Positions 13,748 to 27,060 of a stretch of DNA of 64,000 nt are shown here, piece after piece (the first letter of the stretch is position 1; each line of letters opens with the position of its first letter). Where the stretch lies: the NCBI GenBank assembly GCA_900239685.1, contig OENT01000971.1, forward strand, positions 1 through 64,000. The letters are read 5' to 3'. The position numbers and the translations under genes were made by a program. Source of the stretch: Rotaria macrura (Eukaryota > Rotifera > Eurotatoria > Philodinida > Philodinidae). The notes under the pieces were generated by a model. It was given only the letters and a program-made list of their open reading frames with translations. It did no database searches and was not told the DNA's origin.

Positions 13748-14639
13748 TTAAACATATGTAACAGTACCACGAATAAAAGCAGGCCGTTGCGTTCGATGCG
13801 TTATCCAAATACATCTTGTGGGACTTGTTTGTGATTGAGTTGATGACGTTGATAAATTTGTTGATGGCAATGATAACGAATGAGGGTGTAAGGATGCTAG
13901 TGGAAGAGATGTAGTCGATTGACGAACACCAAGTGTTTTCACAAAATCATCATAAGACGGAGGCGGTAATGATGATGATGGATCATTGCCAACCATGCTT
14001 ATGTTTTGATGAGAAGGGAAAAGTTCTTTATATGATGGTAAATCAGTGTTATCACCCATGATAAGACTAGACAAATAGAGATCAATAGATTTTCTTTTCA
14101 CTTACGAAAAAAAAAGTCTATGTTTATACTCAGAATTAACGTCACTGTTTGCTGCTAATGCTAAATCATAGGCTTCTTGCCGTTCACGTAATCTCTAAAT
14201 AAAGAATAGTTTGAATTAAAACAATTAAAAATATGAAACAAAAAATATATGTAAATGTCTTTTTTTTTTCTTTCTATTAAATTACTTGAACAAGTCGTCG
14301 TCTAGTCTGCATAATGGTTAGATAACTTCGTAATGTTTGACACGTACGTAAAAATGAAACAATAGCAATAGTTAATAAAATAGCAGCAATTATGTTTGAG
14401 CCTTTTTTTTTGTTTGACACATTATTTATGGATAATTGAAATAGAAAAAGTGCGATAGCAAAAAGAAATACAGAAAATGTGAAACGACATAATATGCTTG
14501 ATGCAAATTTACAAGCGCTCATATGAATAACAGTATGTGTTGTTGTATGATGTTGACCGTTTGATGATGACGGTCGACTACGAGTATGTGAATGAAAAAG
14601 TTGTCCCTGTTGACGATAATATGGCATAAAAATCACCAT
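13748..14639 (-). CDS. Two-pass membrane protein with PPxY tail
   Basis: Three exons (14639..14286, 14194..14130, 14066..13748) join in frame to 245 residues. An N-terminal Ser/His-rich stretch is followed by two hydrophobic segments (about residues 50-73, FTFSVFLFAIALFLFQL; and about 85-105, NIIAAILLTIAIVSFL), then a basic region RTCQTLRSY..RRRLVQ, and a cytosolic Ser/Thr/Pro-rich tail. The tail carries LPSYKELFPS and PPPSYDDF, a PPxY motif of the type bound by Nedd4-family WW domains. The layout resembles small endosomal adaptor membrane proteins, but I do not recognise a named family. An in-frame TAA sits just upstream of the ATG, so the start is well supported. It converges tail-to-tail with WDR86, only 162 bp apart. 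Confidence 0.62.
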
Positions 14640-16238
14640 ATTGTTTTATTTTAGTTGTCTGCGTCTACGATTAGTTTGTGGTTGATTGTCGACAAAACTA
14701 AAAACGTTGTTCTTTTTTTTTTTGAACGTTATTTTTTTCCATAAAGACGACGCGAATGTCGAGAAGAAGAAGAATAATAATAAAGGAATGAGAGAAATAG
14801 AAAAAAAAGAAGAAGAAGAAGAAGAAAGAGATGATAGTGGCACCCAGCGCTTTGGTTACATACGAATACTTGTATATAGAAAGCAATGTTTTCCCGCTAG
14901 GAATACAACATGAGAAAAGAATTGCAAGGATGATGTCATACGTCGATATACCAGAAAGCATAGGACAAATAGATAAGAAAAGAAAGCGATGAAAAAATCG
15001 GCTAAGTTTGGTACGTTGTCTGTGCTGTTTCCAAAAAAACAGAATAGAACATATGAATATAGACATGAGAGATACTAGTGTGCGAATGACATCGAACATA
15101 TTAGCTAATATCATGAATCAAGAAAGATGGCATCGATCAGTTAGACGATGTGCTATGCACACGATGATAGGCAAACATGATTATTGTACTAAAGAAATCA
15201 TAGAATCATTAACAAAGACACAATACTATTGACTTTAGTATTCAACTGTAAAATAGATTATACGCATCATTTGATAAAATGAAATTTTCTCTATTTTGTT
15301 TATTGGGTTGAAAATGTGAATGTTCTTTCTTGAGAAAAGTTATGCATTTGTACTTTAATATATATATATATATATAGTACTAAATTATCAGAAAACGAAA
15401 AAAAAATAATTATCATCCACTTCTATCAATAGTGCACTAATTTGAAAGATGTAAAAACTGATTTTCTTTTGTTCAAGATCATATACAAACGACGACATAG
15501 TCAACGATTCATAAACATAATTAAAATCTTTTTGTAGAGAGTGTGAGCCACTTATATAACTTACAAAGTCGAATAATACTTCATAATGATCCCTTTGTTG
15601 TTCTTCCTTTCCTGATTTAACTCCAGTATAAATTAATATAATAAGTATCAATGTCTGATGATAGGATTTTTTTTTCATAAAAAAACAACAAGAAGAATGA
15701 TGATTTATAGGGCGTTCTGTCAGCTGTTTATCATTCATTTTTTTGTTTTTATCTCCTCTATGATAAGTGTTTTGTTGAAAAAGAAAACAAATTATCATGT
15801 ATTGTAATCATTTATAAGACAGATGTTCATGCGAACAATGCACTGTTGATTACTCTGGAAAAACGGTTCTTGCTTTATCTCGATATAAATGAAATGATAA
15901 GATAATTTTTTTATTCTGTATTAAGGATAGCATTGATTTTTCTTTGCTCTCTCTCTCTCTACTTTTTTTTGTTTTCTTTTATTGATAATATTGACTCGGG
16001 GAAATTGATAAGAAATAGCAAAAACGTGTTGTTAGCTGGAATAGTACAAGAACAACAATCGATATGATTGATTTCTCTCCAGAAGGGACACATATACAGT
16101 CAGTAATATTTACAAAAATGTCATCAAAACAAATCATAGATGATTCCAACAAGGTATACATGTATATATATATATGTGTGTGTGTGCGAGAATGAGTCCT
16201 TCTTACAATCGATTCACTTATAGTTGTTATTCAATTAA
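14640..16238. other. Intergenic with two unassigned minus-strand frames
   Basis: Between the two-pass protein and the myosin 3' end. The frame 15114..14700 (-) is hydrophobic with charged loops (RQRTKLSRFFHRF) and runs into a TTC/GAA tract near 14810. A second frame, 15798..15388 (-), contains an internal signal-like start MKKKSYHQTLILIILIYTGV followed by a polar region. Neither has a recognisable family or firm splice sites. (TA)n occurs at 15359-15377 and TA/TG dinucleotides near 16160-16190. Confidence 0.45.
15388..15681 (-). CDS. Possible small secreted protein (doubtful)
   Basis: Starting at the internal Met (MKKKSYHQ), the frame has a basic start, a hydrophobic core LILIILIYTGV and then a mixed-charge stretch (GKEEQQRDHYEVLFDF; SLQKDFNYVYESL). 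It would give just under 100 residues. No family is recognised. The end in poly-Phe from an A-tract argues that the true end, if any, is by splicing. Confidence 0.22.
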   Translation of the reverse strand, partial: FMKKKSYHQTLILIILIYTGVKSGKEEQQRDHYEVLFDFVSYISGSHSLQKDFNYVYESLTMSSFVYDLEQKKISFYIFQISALLIEVDDNYFFFVF

Positions 16239-19200
16239 TTATTGTTTATTAATGGCTATACTTGAGCTAGTTTTTGATGGACGAAGTATACTACGAAAGT
16301 CAATTTGTTGTGATTCCGATGGTAATTTTCGTCTTAATGTTCGATTGTTTTCTACTAGGCCGGTTTTACGTAAACTTTCTTTAAGTTTAATAACATTTTC
16401 GGATGTTAGAGCCATATCGCCAACAAGATTCGATGTGCTGGATGTTACGAAACCAGCTGATTTATTTTTGTTGACACTTGATGTTGAAGATAGACGACGT
16501 CTTGGCTGGTAGTCACCTTGTTTCGCTATGTGATTCGAATGATGAGTGTCGGGAAAATTTGTCGAGGATGACGAATCGTCCTGTGTAGTTGTTCCACTAT
16601 ATGATATAATAGGGAATGAAGATTTTGTTTCTTTTGCTCTAGGAAGATATTTAGTATTTTCATTCTCTCAATAGTAATGATTTCGGAATCAAAAAGTAAA
16701 AGTTTTCTTACTGTCGTGCAGCAAAAATTTGTTTTAATTCTTCAACTGGAGTTGTTATTGTTGCTGGTGCTGATTTTTGTCGTTCGAAAACATTGAGTTT
16801 ACTAGAATTTTGTTCAAAAAATTCTGGTGGTGGACATGGTGGAGCTTGAGGAATAGAAGGCACTACTGGAGCTGTTGATGGTCGCTGTATACTAGTATTA
16901 GCAGTGCTATCTTGTTTCTTTTCTTCAGCAATATGAATGTTTTTTTTTGTTAAAAATTCTTTATAAAGCCCATCGTAGTAACCGCATAGAATAACAAATT
17001 TTTGCTTACTAGCCGTTCGAGATGTATTTATTAATTCTGATTCTGTTTTTATACTCAACATAGATTGATCGTCATTCATCGGAACTTGATTCTTCGGTTC
17101 TTTTACGCGTTCTAAATTTATTAATTGCTGATGTAAACTATTACCATATAATTGGATTTGCTTAAGAAAGTAAGATATGTGAGTTTGTTGATTATGATAA
17201 CTGAGAAGACGTTGTTTAAAACGAGTTCGTTCTTGCCACATTCTCCAATAAGATTGAATGAAGGTAGTGGCCACTTTTGTTTTTTTCTCAGTACGTCGAA
17301 CAAGAAAGCTACGTACCATAGACTGAAGACGTACAACTGAATCATCACCATTGGAGTCAGTAGCTTTTACTTTGAGAATTTCATACTGTTTTTGAGCTGA
17401 GAACATTCGTGTACGTGACTGTAAACGAATAATTTTTGATAAAAAATTTCTCAGTGCCATATTCAATTGTTCAATATGATTAAATTTTAAGAAAATTTTC
17501 GTTTTACCAATGGCATAATTATTAATGCGAAATTTCTTCAATATTAATTCACATATGTATCTATGATTATTATTTTGCGTTGGTTCTTGTTTTAAATCAA
17601 TAAGACATGAATACATCGATGTAAAATCTTCAAAAAGTATTCGATGTGAATAACCATTTCGACGTATTTCAATAGTTTCAAGTAAACCGCTGTATCGTAT
17701 TTGTTCAAGTACAACGCTGTCATCGAATTGCTTTGAATCGAAATTAAAATTTTGTGGAAAATAACTCGTATGATCATATGTTCCATGGGATGTTTGAAAT
17801 GGTAAACGATTCGGTACAAGACATCGTATAAATGTTGGTTGACTAGATGCCATTGAACTGACTAATTCCATTAGTGAATAACGAAAATAGGTTGATACAG
17901 TACTTTGTGTACGACTGGCTGTTGTTGTTTTAGGCGTTTTTGAACGAAACAAACTTCCAGTTTTCTTTTGTTTTTCTTGTTCATTGTATATGACACTGCC
18001 AGTTTTATGAAGACGACTACGAAAAAGTAAATTAACAAGATGATCATCACTTTGTAGAAGCAAGTCAATAATTTCCATTGGAACATAATCACGATTTTTC
18101 TCAAGAAAATCTTTCGCTGTGTATTGTATATTGCCAGCATAGTGTGCAATAGTAAATAAGGGTTCAAGATCTAATGACAATTGATTTAGATGTTTTATTG
18201 ATTTACGTGATAATGAAGATGTTGGTGTACTTGATGTAAAATGTGAAGATGATAAATTTTCACGCCATTTGTTAACGAGAGTAAACTCTGTTGATTGAGG
18301 AAAACGAGATTCTTCATCGAGCAAAGCTAATAAACCGATTGGTTTTGATAAACACATGTCAAGTATTGACCGATTATTTGGAAAATCCAAGTTCATTGTA
18401 TATGCTTAAAATATACAAAAGGTATTTATTTGAATTTTTTTATAATATAAGTTTTCTATAAAAATGATTCGTGCATGATTAAAATATGAAATACGCTACA
18501 AATAATCTAGGCAATTCCTAAGATTAACCAATCTTATATTTTAAGACGTATGTAAAGACTTTGGACAAGAGAAAAGCAACACACTGATTGGTAGACTTAA
18601 GATATAAATTTTTTAAGAATTCAAATCGTCTAAAAGTAAGCGTTTGGAAATTAATCGAGTGAAAAAATATATTTTCTTCAATGTAATAATGACAAGGGAT
18701 GAAGATTTTCTTCTAGAGAAACTTAGATGATGCATAAACCAGATTTCCCAAATTCTTAAATGTGTCGATTACTTATGAGACTGATAGATCAACATTCTAT
18801 ACAGTAGAAAGAAATGACAGATCGACATTCGTTATTTGAAAACATGATAAGAAATAACAATAGTAAATGCAAGAATCACGGACTAACGACAGTATACATT
18901 CTTATGTTTTCTTGTAACTAGATGGATTATCTATGTATAAAAGCGAATTCACATACAATATGAATTTTGTTTTTAGATTTAGTCTTATTTATCAATTCAT
19001 TTGTCATGATATGTTACACAATCGATATGAACCTAATTTCGACAATTTAATACGATCAGTACCAATGGAATTTGATCAAACGGATATCAATCATCGGACA
19101 TTTAATGAAAGGTCCACCCACGGGTGGCGTATGTGACATTCATTGAAATATTACTTCCATCATCAATACTGTACAACGTACATTTTTTTTCAATTCTTTT

Positions 19201-22200
19201 TCGTGATAGCTCCAGAATATCATCGGAAAATTTATCTACATGCTCGAATACTTACAGAGTATTTCGTTTAGAAGATTATGAACTAAATATTATCACATGA
19301 AATCATTGAAATAAGACTCTTTTTTGAATTTAACAGGTAGTACAATTTTCATTGAAGAGAATATAATGTTCAAGAATAATATCACATTAGATACAAGATA
19401 ACTTTCAAAAACGTTGATGAAACTTATTTTATGATCTATCGTACGATTAAAAATTTTCATTTAAACTAATTCAATTTATCTACTCATCAATGACTCATTA
19501 ATAAAAGATGTATGAAAAAAATGACGATAGCCATTGGTTTTTTTGTTGTCACTACAAACGGTGTATAAAGCGTTACAAATTAGAATATTTTCCCTCTTGA
19601 TATCGGATGGACATAAACTAACCCTAAAAATATGTCAATACATAGTTATTCCTCTTGAAATGTCTTTGATCTTATGAACAAATTTTTCCTACTAACTTGT
19701 GTTTTTGATGTCTTCATTTTCATATTCTTTCATTTCCCATGCATATGTATGTTGTCGAAAAAAATATTGTAACTGTTCATTAGCAATATTAATACATAAT
19801 TGTTCATAAGAATTATAATCAAACGTTTCAAAACCAAATAGATCTAGTATTGATATTGAACATAAATTATCATTTTGTTTTCTATTAACTGATTCTTTAT
19901 TTAGTTTTGGTCGTGTAGAAAATCCATTATTGAGTTCACCTTTTTCATGTTGTTTACGAATGTCAACCATGGATTTTGGCTGATATTCAAGTTCTTGACG
20001 AAAACAACGATTCAATGCAAATACAATCCAATCAAATAAACGAGAATAAAGAGACTTAGCCATGGCATCACGTGCTTGTTGTGCTTCAGCAACAGTGTTT
20101 AATTTAGTTACTGTTTCACCACGTGTCATAAAACTGGATTCACATAACGATCGAATAAATTGATCATGATCAATTTTTAATAAACGATAAACAGCATTCG
20201 AATGTCGCGTTGCTTTTTCATCGATTGAACAACCAGGTTCATTTATTTCTGTTTCAGGTTTAAATGAAACATTTCCTAAATGAATAATGCCAGTAAGAAT
20301 AGCTAATATAGATGATTGTTCATCATTGGTAATATCTAATTCTTTTAATATTTGAAATAAATCACTCAATGATAATGATGATACCATTTGATCAGTGTCA
20401 TTTCCAAGATATGTATAATATGATACGGTTTGAAATAATTCAAATGCTTCTCGATCAATCAAAACACAAGGATTTGTTTTATGATGAGAAAAATGTGAAT
20501 ATATTGAATAAAATATATGAAAATTTCTTTTATTACCAGTTGCAAGTACGACACGAGTTTTTTCAAGAAGAAATTGAGACAATTGTACATAAGCAATAGT
20601 ACCATATCCAGAAAAAAATATATCAAGAAGTTTTCCGAAACGTGATGAATTTTTATTCAATGATGTTTCAGCATTACCGAATGATTCAAGCAATAGATTC
20701 ATTTTAATGAGACAATTTTCTAATGCACGTTGTTCACCAAAACCAAGAAGAGCTAATTCACTGATAATATTTTGTGCTGCATATGTTTTACCTAAGACGA
20801 GAAAATATTCGTTAGTCATTTTGTAAGAAAAAAGTACATTGTATTCTTCTGTATTTTTAGTAAATTATTATAGTTGAATAGAGATCGAATCGATGTGTGA
20901 ATGAATTAGTAAGATTTTATCGAAAAACAAAAAAACTAACCTGAACCGGATTCTCCTGAAAGAATAATACATTGCGAATGACGACTAATCATCATTTGAT
21001 TGTAAACATTTGTTGCCATTGCAAAAATATGTGGTAATAAATCTTTGCGACTTTTTAAATATTTTAATTGAAAATTCAAATTGTCAATGGGTAAAAATTG
21101 CTTAGGATTAATTGCTAATAAAACATCACCAATGTATGTATAAATTAATGCTTTATTAAAACGTCTTCGTAGTGAACTAAGGAGACGTTGTTGATCAAGA
21201 TAATCAATATCTGCTAGATTATTTTCTGAATCAATTGCATCTGCTGATTTACTTATATTTGCAATCCAAGGATTGACATTCGAAAACTCTTGATCGTCAT
21301 TGTTTATCGTTGATTGATCACTTTCAACTGATCTATTGAAAGTATCCGTTATTGAATACTTTAAATGATTAGTTTTTATTAAATTTCTATATAAATTAAA
21401 TGTTGCGTCATCCAAGTTAACAAATATTTCTTCATTCAATAGTTGTTCGGCACGTGGGCGATTTTCATAATCTTTAACTAGACAAGCTGAAATAAATTTT
21501 ATAAAATTATCAGACCATTGTGTCGTGTCTGTTAATGTTGGTGGTGGACGCCGTGGTATTTCAAATAAAACTTTTGTTGGATGAAAATGACTCAACGGTG
21601 CTTTACCATCAGCTAATTCAATGGCTGTTATGCCAAGAGACCATATATCGCATCTTTCATCATACGAATACTCCAATTGATGAGCACATGCGATGACTTC
21701 CTATGTGTTAGTAATTAAAAACAAGCACTAAGTATTACACTTTCTTTGTGTTTATGTATATCTTACAGGTGCCATCCAAAGTGAAGTGCCAACACTAGAA
21801 TTACGTTTTGACTGTTCTGTATTAAATGAAGCAGCAACACCAAAATCAATCAATTTTATAATATAAGTTTCTGTTACTAAGATATGGCTACCTTTGACAT
21901 CTTCAACGTAAAAATGATAATTTAATGTTTGCTATTCTTTTTCTCTTGAAATACATATGTTTTAACTTACCACGATGCATAATACCGAATTGATGAATAT
22001 ATTTCAATGCTTTCAATGTACTGCTCAATGCATAAGCTATAATTTTTTCTTTTTCAAGTTTATGCAAATGACTTCTTTTTTGGATCTGTTTCAATAAATT
22101 AGCAATTGAACCTAATTGACACAGTTCCATAACGAACCATATACGTTGAACTTTGAATTCATTACAATCACCATATAGACCGATGAAATCAGGTAAATTC

Positions 22201-22481
22201 TCTTGTTGTTTCGAGATTTTCTTTAGTATATCTAATTCATTTTCAAATTCATGTGAAATATCTTCGGATTTTAATCGTATGATTTTTGCTGCAACATGTT
22301 CATTAGAATCATGATATTTAGCTCGATACACCTCTCCATATGTACCTTCACCTATCTTGTCAAGTAACATCCATGTAAGATTAGGATTAGGCAACTATTA
22401 TAACAATAGAGAAGATGTATTGAAAGCAAAAATAAAAATTCTTCTTACTTTTTCATGTTCAATCATTGATAAAGAATGCAT
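16239..22481 (-). CDS. MYO3: Class III myosin with N-terminal kinase domain
   Basis: Seven exons (22481..22449, 22394..21971, 21900..21767, 21700..20941, 20791..19697, 18404..16712, 16638..16239) join in frame to 1512 residues. Order: Ste20-like kinase (GEGTYGEVY loop, AAKII lysine, HRDVKGSH, DFGVA, GTSLWMAPE, DIWSLG), then a myosin motor with P-loop GESGSGKT split across an intron, switch I NKNSSRFGK, switch II LDLFGFE, and an acidic TEDS-site Glu by the standard spacing. Three IQ-like motifs follow (IIRLQSRTRMF, VVRLQSMVRSF, TTFIQSYWRMW), then a polar tail ending in DFRSILRPS and a Ser-rich tip. This is the MYO3A/MYO3B/NINAC architecture: a motor moving to tips of actin protrusions and binding espin-type cargo. 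Odd point: the catalytic-loop Asn (normally HRDxKxxN) is His. The first exon (MHSLSMIEHEK) aligns in position with vertebrate starts. Intron 5 is about 1.3 kb; the others are short. Confidence 0.96.
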
Positions 22482-23090
22482 TTGTTCAAATGTTCCGTGT
22501 TTTTCAAATGTTCTATATTTGTTTTCTGTCGCTTCCAGTTAATCTGGCTCTTATCATCTTTCAAAATCTTCGTTTAATACTCTTTTTTTTCTCTCTCTCT
22601 CTCTCTATTTATTGTTTTCTCGACTCATTTGCTTTAACAGAAGACTAGAGACTACAAACGTAAAACAAATGAAGGAAGTAAAGATATTAATCGACGACAT
22701 TGCTTAACTGTCTGTGAACATTCAGATTGAGTCAACGAAGGTCTTACAAATTCCTCGCGTTCCTACCTCTTTTTTCTTTTCCCTCGTCCCTTCTACGATC
22801 TATTTTAGACATTCTCTATACGGGTCTCTGTGCGTGTGCATCTGCACAGCTTTGTTCATCGTATTATTGATAAATCAAACGGAAGAACACAAAATATTTA
22901 GAGTGACAAGCACGTTCAATATCTCATGATTTATTATTATAGTTGAATAAAAAAAAATATATGAAAGAATGGTAATGTTGATTCAACTTCAATGCAGATA
23001 AAGAATAATTATTGACATAATTGCTATTAGGTTTTTTTTTTTTATTGAAACATAGAAAACACCAAAAAAAGCACAAAGAATATACAATAT
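22482..23090. other. Intergenic, myosin III 5' to homeobox 3'
   Basis: About 600 bp lying between two minus-strand genes. It must hold the myosin III promoter and the homeobox 3' untranslated region. A pyrimidine run (CT)n lies near 22590. I see no coding potential. Confidence 0.6.
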
Positions 23091-23850
23091 TTATTTTTTT
23101 ACTACACGAACACGTCGTGACGTTATGCCTTGTCCGATAGGCATTCGTTGTGGAGCATTTTTGTGTAGTTCAAGATCAGCTAATATATCACCGAGTTCCA
23201 ATTGTATTGACCCACCATGATCGATTGGTATAGGATTGTTACGACGAGCAGATGCACGATGCGTTTGAACAGCTATTCGTCGACGATTTTGAAACCAGAT
23301 CCCTGAAAAATATAATCTTTTCTTTCGACATTTCAAGACATATGACCGAAAATACTTACGGATTTGTTCACGTGTAGCTCCTATACGATCAGCGATAACA
23401 TTTTTCTGTACACAATTTGGATATGGAACACGATCGAATATTTCATTCAATAACCAACGTTGTCGATTTGTATATTGTAATCGGTTAGGAACATTCGCTG
23501 CTGGACGAATTTGTGTAGGTGATACAGATGACACATATGCGATCTAAGATATGTGAAGCTCAGATTAAGTTATTGTTCATGAAAACAATTACCTGTGATG
23601 ATGGTACACTGGATGGTGAAGATGGTGTCAATTGTTGGCAAGTATAAGTTGCATTTGGATAGTAGTAGTAAGGTTGTAGTTGATCATAACTAGGATACAT
23701 AATCGTCTGTGGAGATGTTGATGGCGATAATGATGACAAAGGTGATTCATAGTAAGATGAACTTGAGGACGATGTATCGTAGCTGTGACAGCAGGGATAT
23801 GTAGAATAAGACCAGTAAGATGAAGAGTTAGCGTCGAATGATACAGCCAT
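23091..23850 (-). CDS. Divergent homeodomain transcription factor
   Basis: Three exons (23850..23593, 23543..23360, 23302..23091) join in frame to 217 residues. The N-terminal exon is Ser/Tyr/Pro-rich (a likely activation region). The homeodomain occupies about residues 105-165: NRLQYTNRQRWLLNEIF for helix 1, a PYP turn, VIADRIGATREQI for helix 2, and the recognition helix IRIWFQNRRRIAVQ. It has the diagnostic W48-F49-Q50-N51 and R53. An intron splits it before RIWFQ, a position common in Paired-like genes, but the helix 1 and 2 wording fits no class I know well, so class is left open. The tail ends in basic RRVRVVKK. I chose the ATG at 23850 because ACCATGG is a full Kozak match; an in-frame ATG at 23895 would add 15 residues. 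Nuclear DNA-binding regulator. Confidence 0.92.
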
Positions 23851-26800
23851 GGTTAAATTCAAATCGATGACAACAGATATGACATCAACGTTCATTTTCT
23901 CCCAATATATATATATATACGTATATATCTCTTTCTCTCTATTGTCCACCAATCACATTAGTATCCGATGAGAAATGTGATTGATTCACGTGTTTATGTA
24001 TCGAACGATGTACACTAATTGGAAGTCATGTATATTCATTAATGTGAAACAATCAACACTTACTTATTGACGAGTCAAACTCTTTCACAGTATTGTCAAA
24101 CGTTTTTGTTTTAATAACAAATCGATTATTTAAAAGTCACATAATGGTATAATCAACCTTCTATATACAAATTTCAATGTAATGTAATTGTCAGTGGCAC
24201 AGTCCCCGAAATATTAACGAAACAGTTCCAATTATATCAGAATACTCTCCTACAAAATTTAGCGTATATGAATATTCTTGGAAAATGTTTTCATATATCT
24301 GAATTATTACGAATTTCAGATTTGAATCTAATCGATGAAACTGAAACATATCATCGATTTTGAATTCATATCAAGATTTATATAAAACAACAATCTTTAA
24401 CATTATTTGAAACTTTTTCTTTTCATGAAAGTGCTCTATGTCTCACAAAGTCGTCATTCTTTCTAGTTCTCGTATCAAATATACCACTTGCGCTTTCTTA
24501 GCGATTGACGAATACACCTATCCCGCTTAGATTATTGATGATCTCGTTCATGTTTTTATGTAGAAATGCAGTGCACAGAAACTACTTTGTAATGTTTTGT
24601 ATCGAGTGTAATGAATGTTAAATTACATTCTTTTGATTAATGCAACGACGTATTGAGAAAATAAATGGTACGAGCTTCAGAATTTTATTCAAAAAATTTA
24701 ATCGTGGAACTATTAACAAATGAAACAGACACTACTTAATTTTTCTTCAATACAAATTGCTGTCATCCGATTTCTGTGATATAAACTGTGTCTCAGATAA
24801 ATCGATGCAAGAAAGCAGTCTACTACACTTGACGTTAACTTTTGTTTTTACTGTCGATTGAAAGAAAGTTATTTTCTTTGCAACATTTTAATTTTTGAGC
24901 AGTTGTTCAAATTTGTTTTTTGAAATTCTTCAATTTACGCGTTTTTTACCTGTGCACGATATGAAACGTTTCGCATTCCAGAATTATCTGAATTTTATCA
25001 AATCAAGGGAAGAGAACCATTGTTTATTTTGCATATTTGTTGCATAGTGGTGAAAAAATATCTATTATTATCATATCCAATAGTTCTTGATGCCAGTAAC
25101 TCAAATTGAAGATAGATTGAATCAGTTTAATGGCATTAATTTTGCGTTATTTAACTTACATGTATGATTTGAACTTTCAGAATGTTTTTTTTAACCGAGA
25201 GTTTAGGTAGCCACAAAAAAAAGAAAGATTTTTTTCAAGTAAGAATCTTACAAGTTAAGTCACATATATTAGTTGAACAAAAAGAAATAGAAAATTATAC
25301 TACAAACATATGATGTAGGTTATTAGTGACACTTGACTAAATGGTTTCTATCGGCAAACGATCAAAACTGCACATTTTTCAGGAATGGATCATTTGAATA
25401 CTGGCAGCAGTGACGTAAGGTAGTTGTAATTATCGATTTCCACCATTTACAGGACGTTACTTTTAATTGTTAACATTTTTTTCTAATAGAGCTTAAAAAC
25501 ATGATTTACAACGAACGTTTTTCATACCTGACAGTTGTTAAATGACATTACGATGATCATCGTGTCAATGTATCGTTCACAGAGGAAGGATGTTGTCATG
25601 CTGTTTTGATTTAACTTGAAGCTTGATTGGTGATTTTCTTGATGAATATAAAAGATCTTATCAGATACAATATAAACGAAATGTGAGAACTTGAAGATGA
25701 AATTGTTGAAAAGCAGAAGCACTAGAAACGAGTATGAAGAAATGAGATGCATACAAGTGATTGACAAACTTTGATGAGAATCCATAGAAGCAATTTAATT
25801 TTCCGCGTCACTAAAGCGGAGCATTCTTACATGTGTTATACGAATTCAAACAAGTATTCATAAGGCAACGTTGAAGAATGTTTTAGCCAAAAACTGGATT
25901 TTTTTTTCATCGTGATTATAATACTTAGAGTTTTATTACAACATTATTATTATTTATAGAGAGATTTTTCAACCCGAACCTAGATATTACGATGTGATTA
26001 GATTATTCTGACTATATATGACATGCTTCATGTGTTTCTTTGTATGCAAATTAGGTAGAATCGATGACATCTTAGAAATAATTGAATGATATTTTACAAG
26101 TACTTGAAATGATTAGAAAATGCATTGAAATCAGACGGAGGAAAACATAACAAAAAGAATTATATATTTCTATCTTGACATATATAAAGTTACTTCAGAA
26201 AATATTCGATGTATTTTTCTACATTGATCACTAGCTGTACGTTCGAATACAAACCTAGATGTATGAGAACATTTTTGTCAAGGGCTTCTTTTATTTCTTA
26301 TAACTCTTCTTGGTTGCCCTTTTATGGATATCTTGTCAATAAGGTCGAAGTGATGCAAAGAATCAGTCATAAATATATTGGAAATTACAAATAGTTAGGT
26401 GTTGATCACATAAACACGATTTATATAACAATTTCATCATTACACAATGCGTTTAATTTCAATAAATCCGAGTATTTTATTTTGACAAAAAAAAAGAAAC
26501 GACAAAATCCTCTGAAAAACTAAGACTTTAAGTGTTTTTCTTGTATATCATATCACACAATCAATTTCATGATTAACAAAACATGGGAGTGAAAAAAACC
26601 ACTAGAAGTATCAGTTTTTAAAACATGCTTTTATAATGTCTTGTATCTTACCATCAACTTTTCTCACGCTCATTCGAATACTTTCTAGCAGAAAATATAG
26701 GTTTGAATAACATCGAAAAGAAAAATACGATTTGGTGGCAACAAAAAAGAAAAGATTTAAATGATTTTACAATCTTCTTTTCGATGTATAATAAGCAAAT

Positions 26801-27060
26801 GGTGTTGATTAAAATTGTATGCATTACTTGTAATTTAACAAAAAAAAAAGAAGAGAAGAGGAGAGAAAAACAATAAAATGTACAAACAATCCAATGAACT
26901 GTTCCTTATGAACCAGATTTTTAAGGGTAGAAGAAAAAAAAAATAAGCTGTGCGTTTCGACTTTACTAACTTGTTCGGATTGTACAAATCACAATTTATG
27001 AATTTTTATACTATATAGATATCGGAATCAAAACACAACAAAAGCAGTATATCATTTATC
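23851..27060. other. Intergenic, 3.2 kb without a gene
   Basis: Lies between the homeobox start and the vasa stop. No open frame is convincing: the longest (25785..25522, -) is hydrophobic and lacks splice sites or a family. (TA)n runs occur around 23908-23930. This upstream region of a homeobox gene is a natural place for enhancers, but I cannot see defined sites by eye. Confidence 0.55.

Noticed and set aside
14698..15114. Hydrophobic minus-strand frame of 138 codons
   Set aside because: Ends in a GAA/TTC simple tract giving poly-Phe; no family and no clean donor or acceptor.
18933..19136. Plus-strand frame inside myosin III intron 5 (HNRYEPNFDNLIRSVPMEF)
   Set aside because: Coding-like wording but a lone short frame without splice partners or a known family; could be a decayed nested gene.
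24000..27000. CRISPR arrays, prokaryotic operons or phage genes
   Set aside because: None seen anywhere; introns and gene content are eukaryotic.
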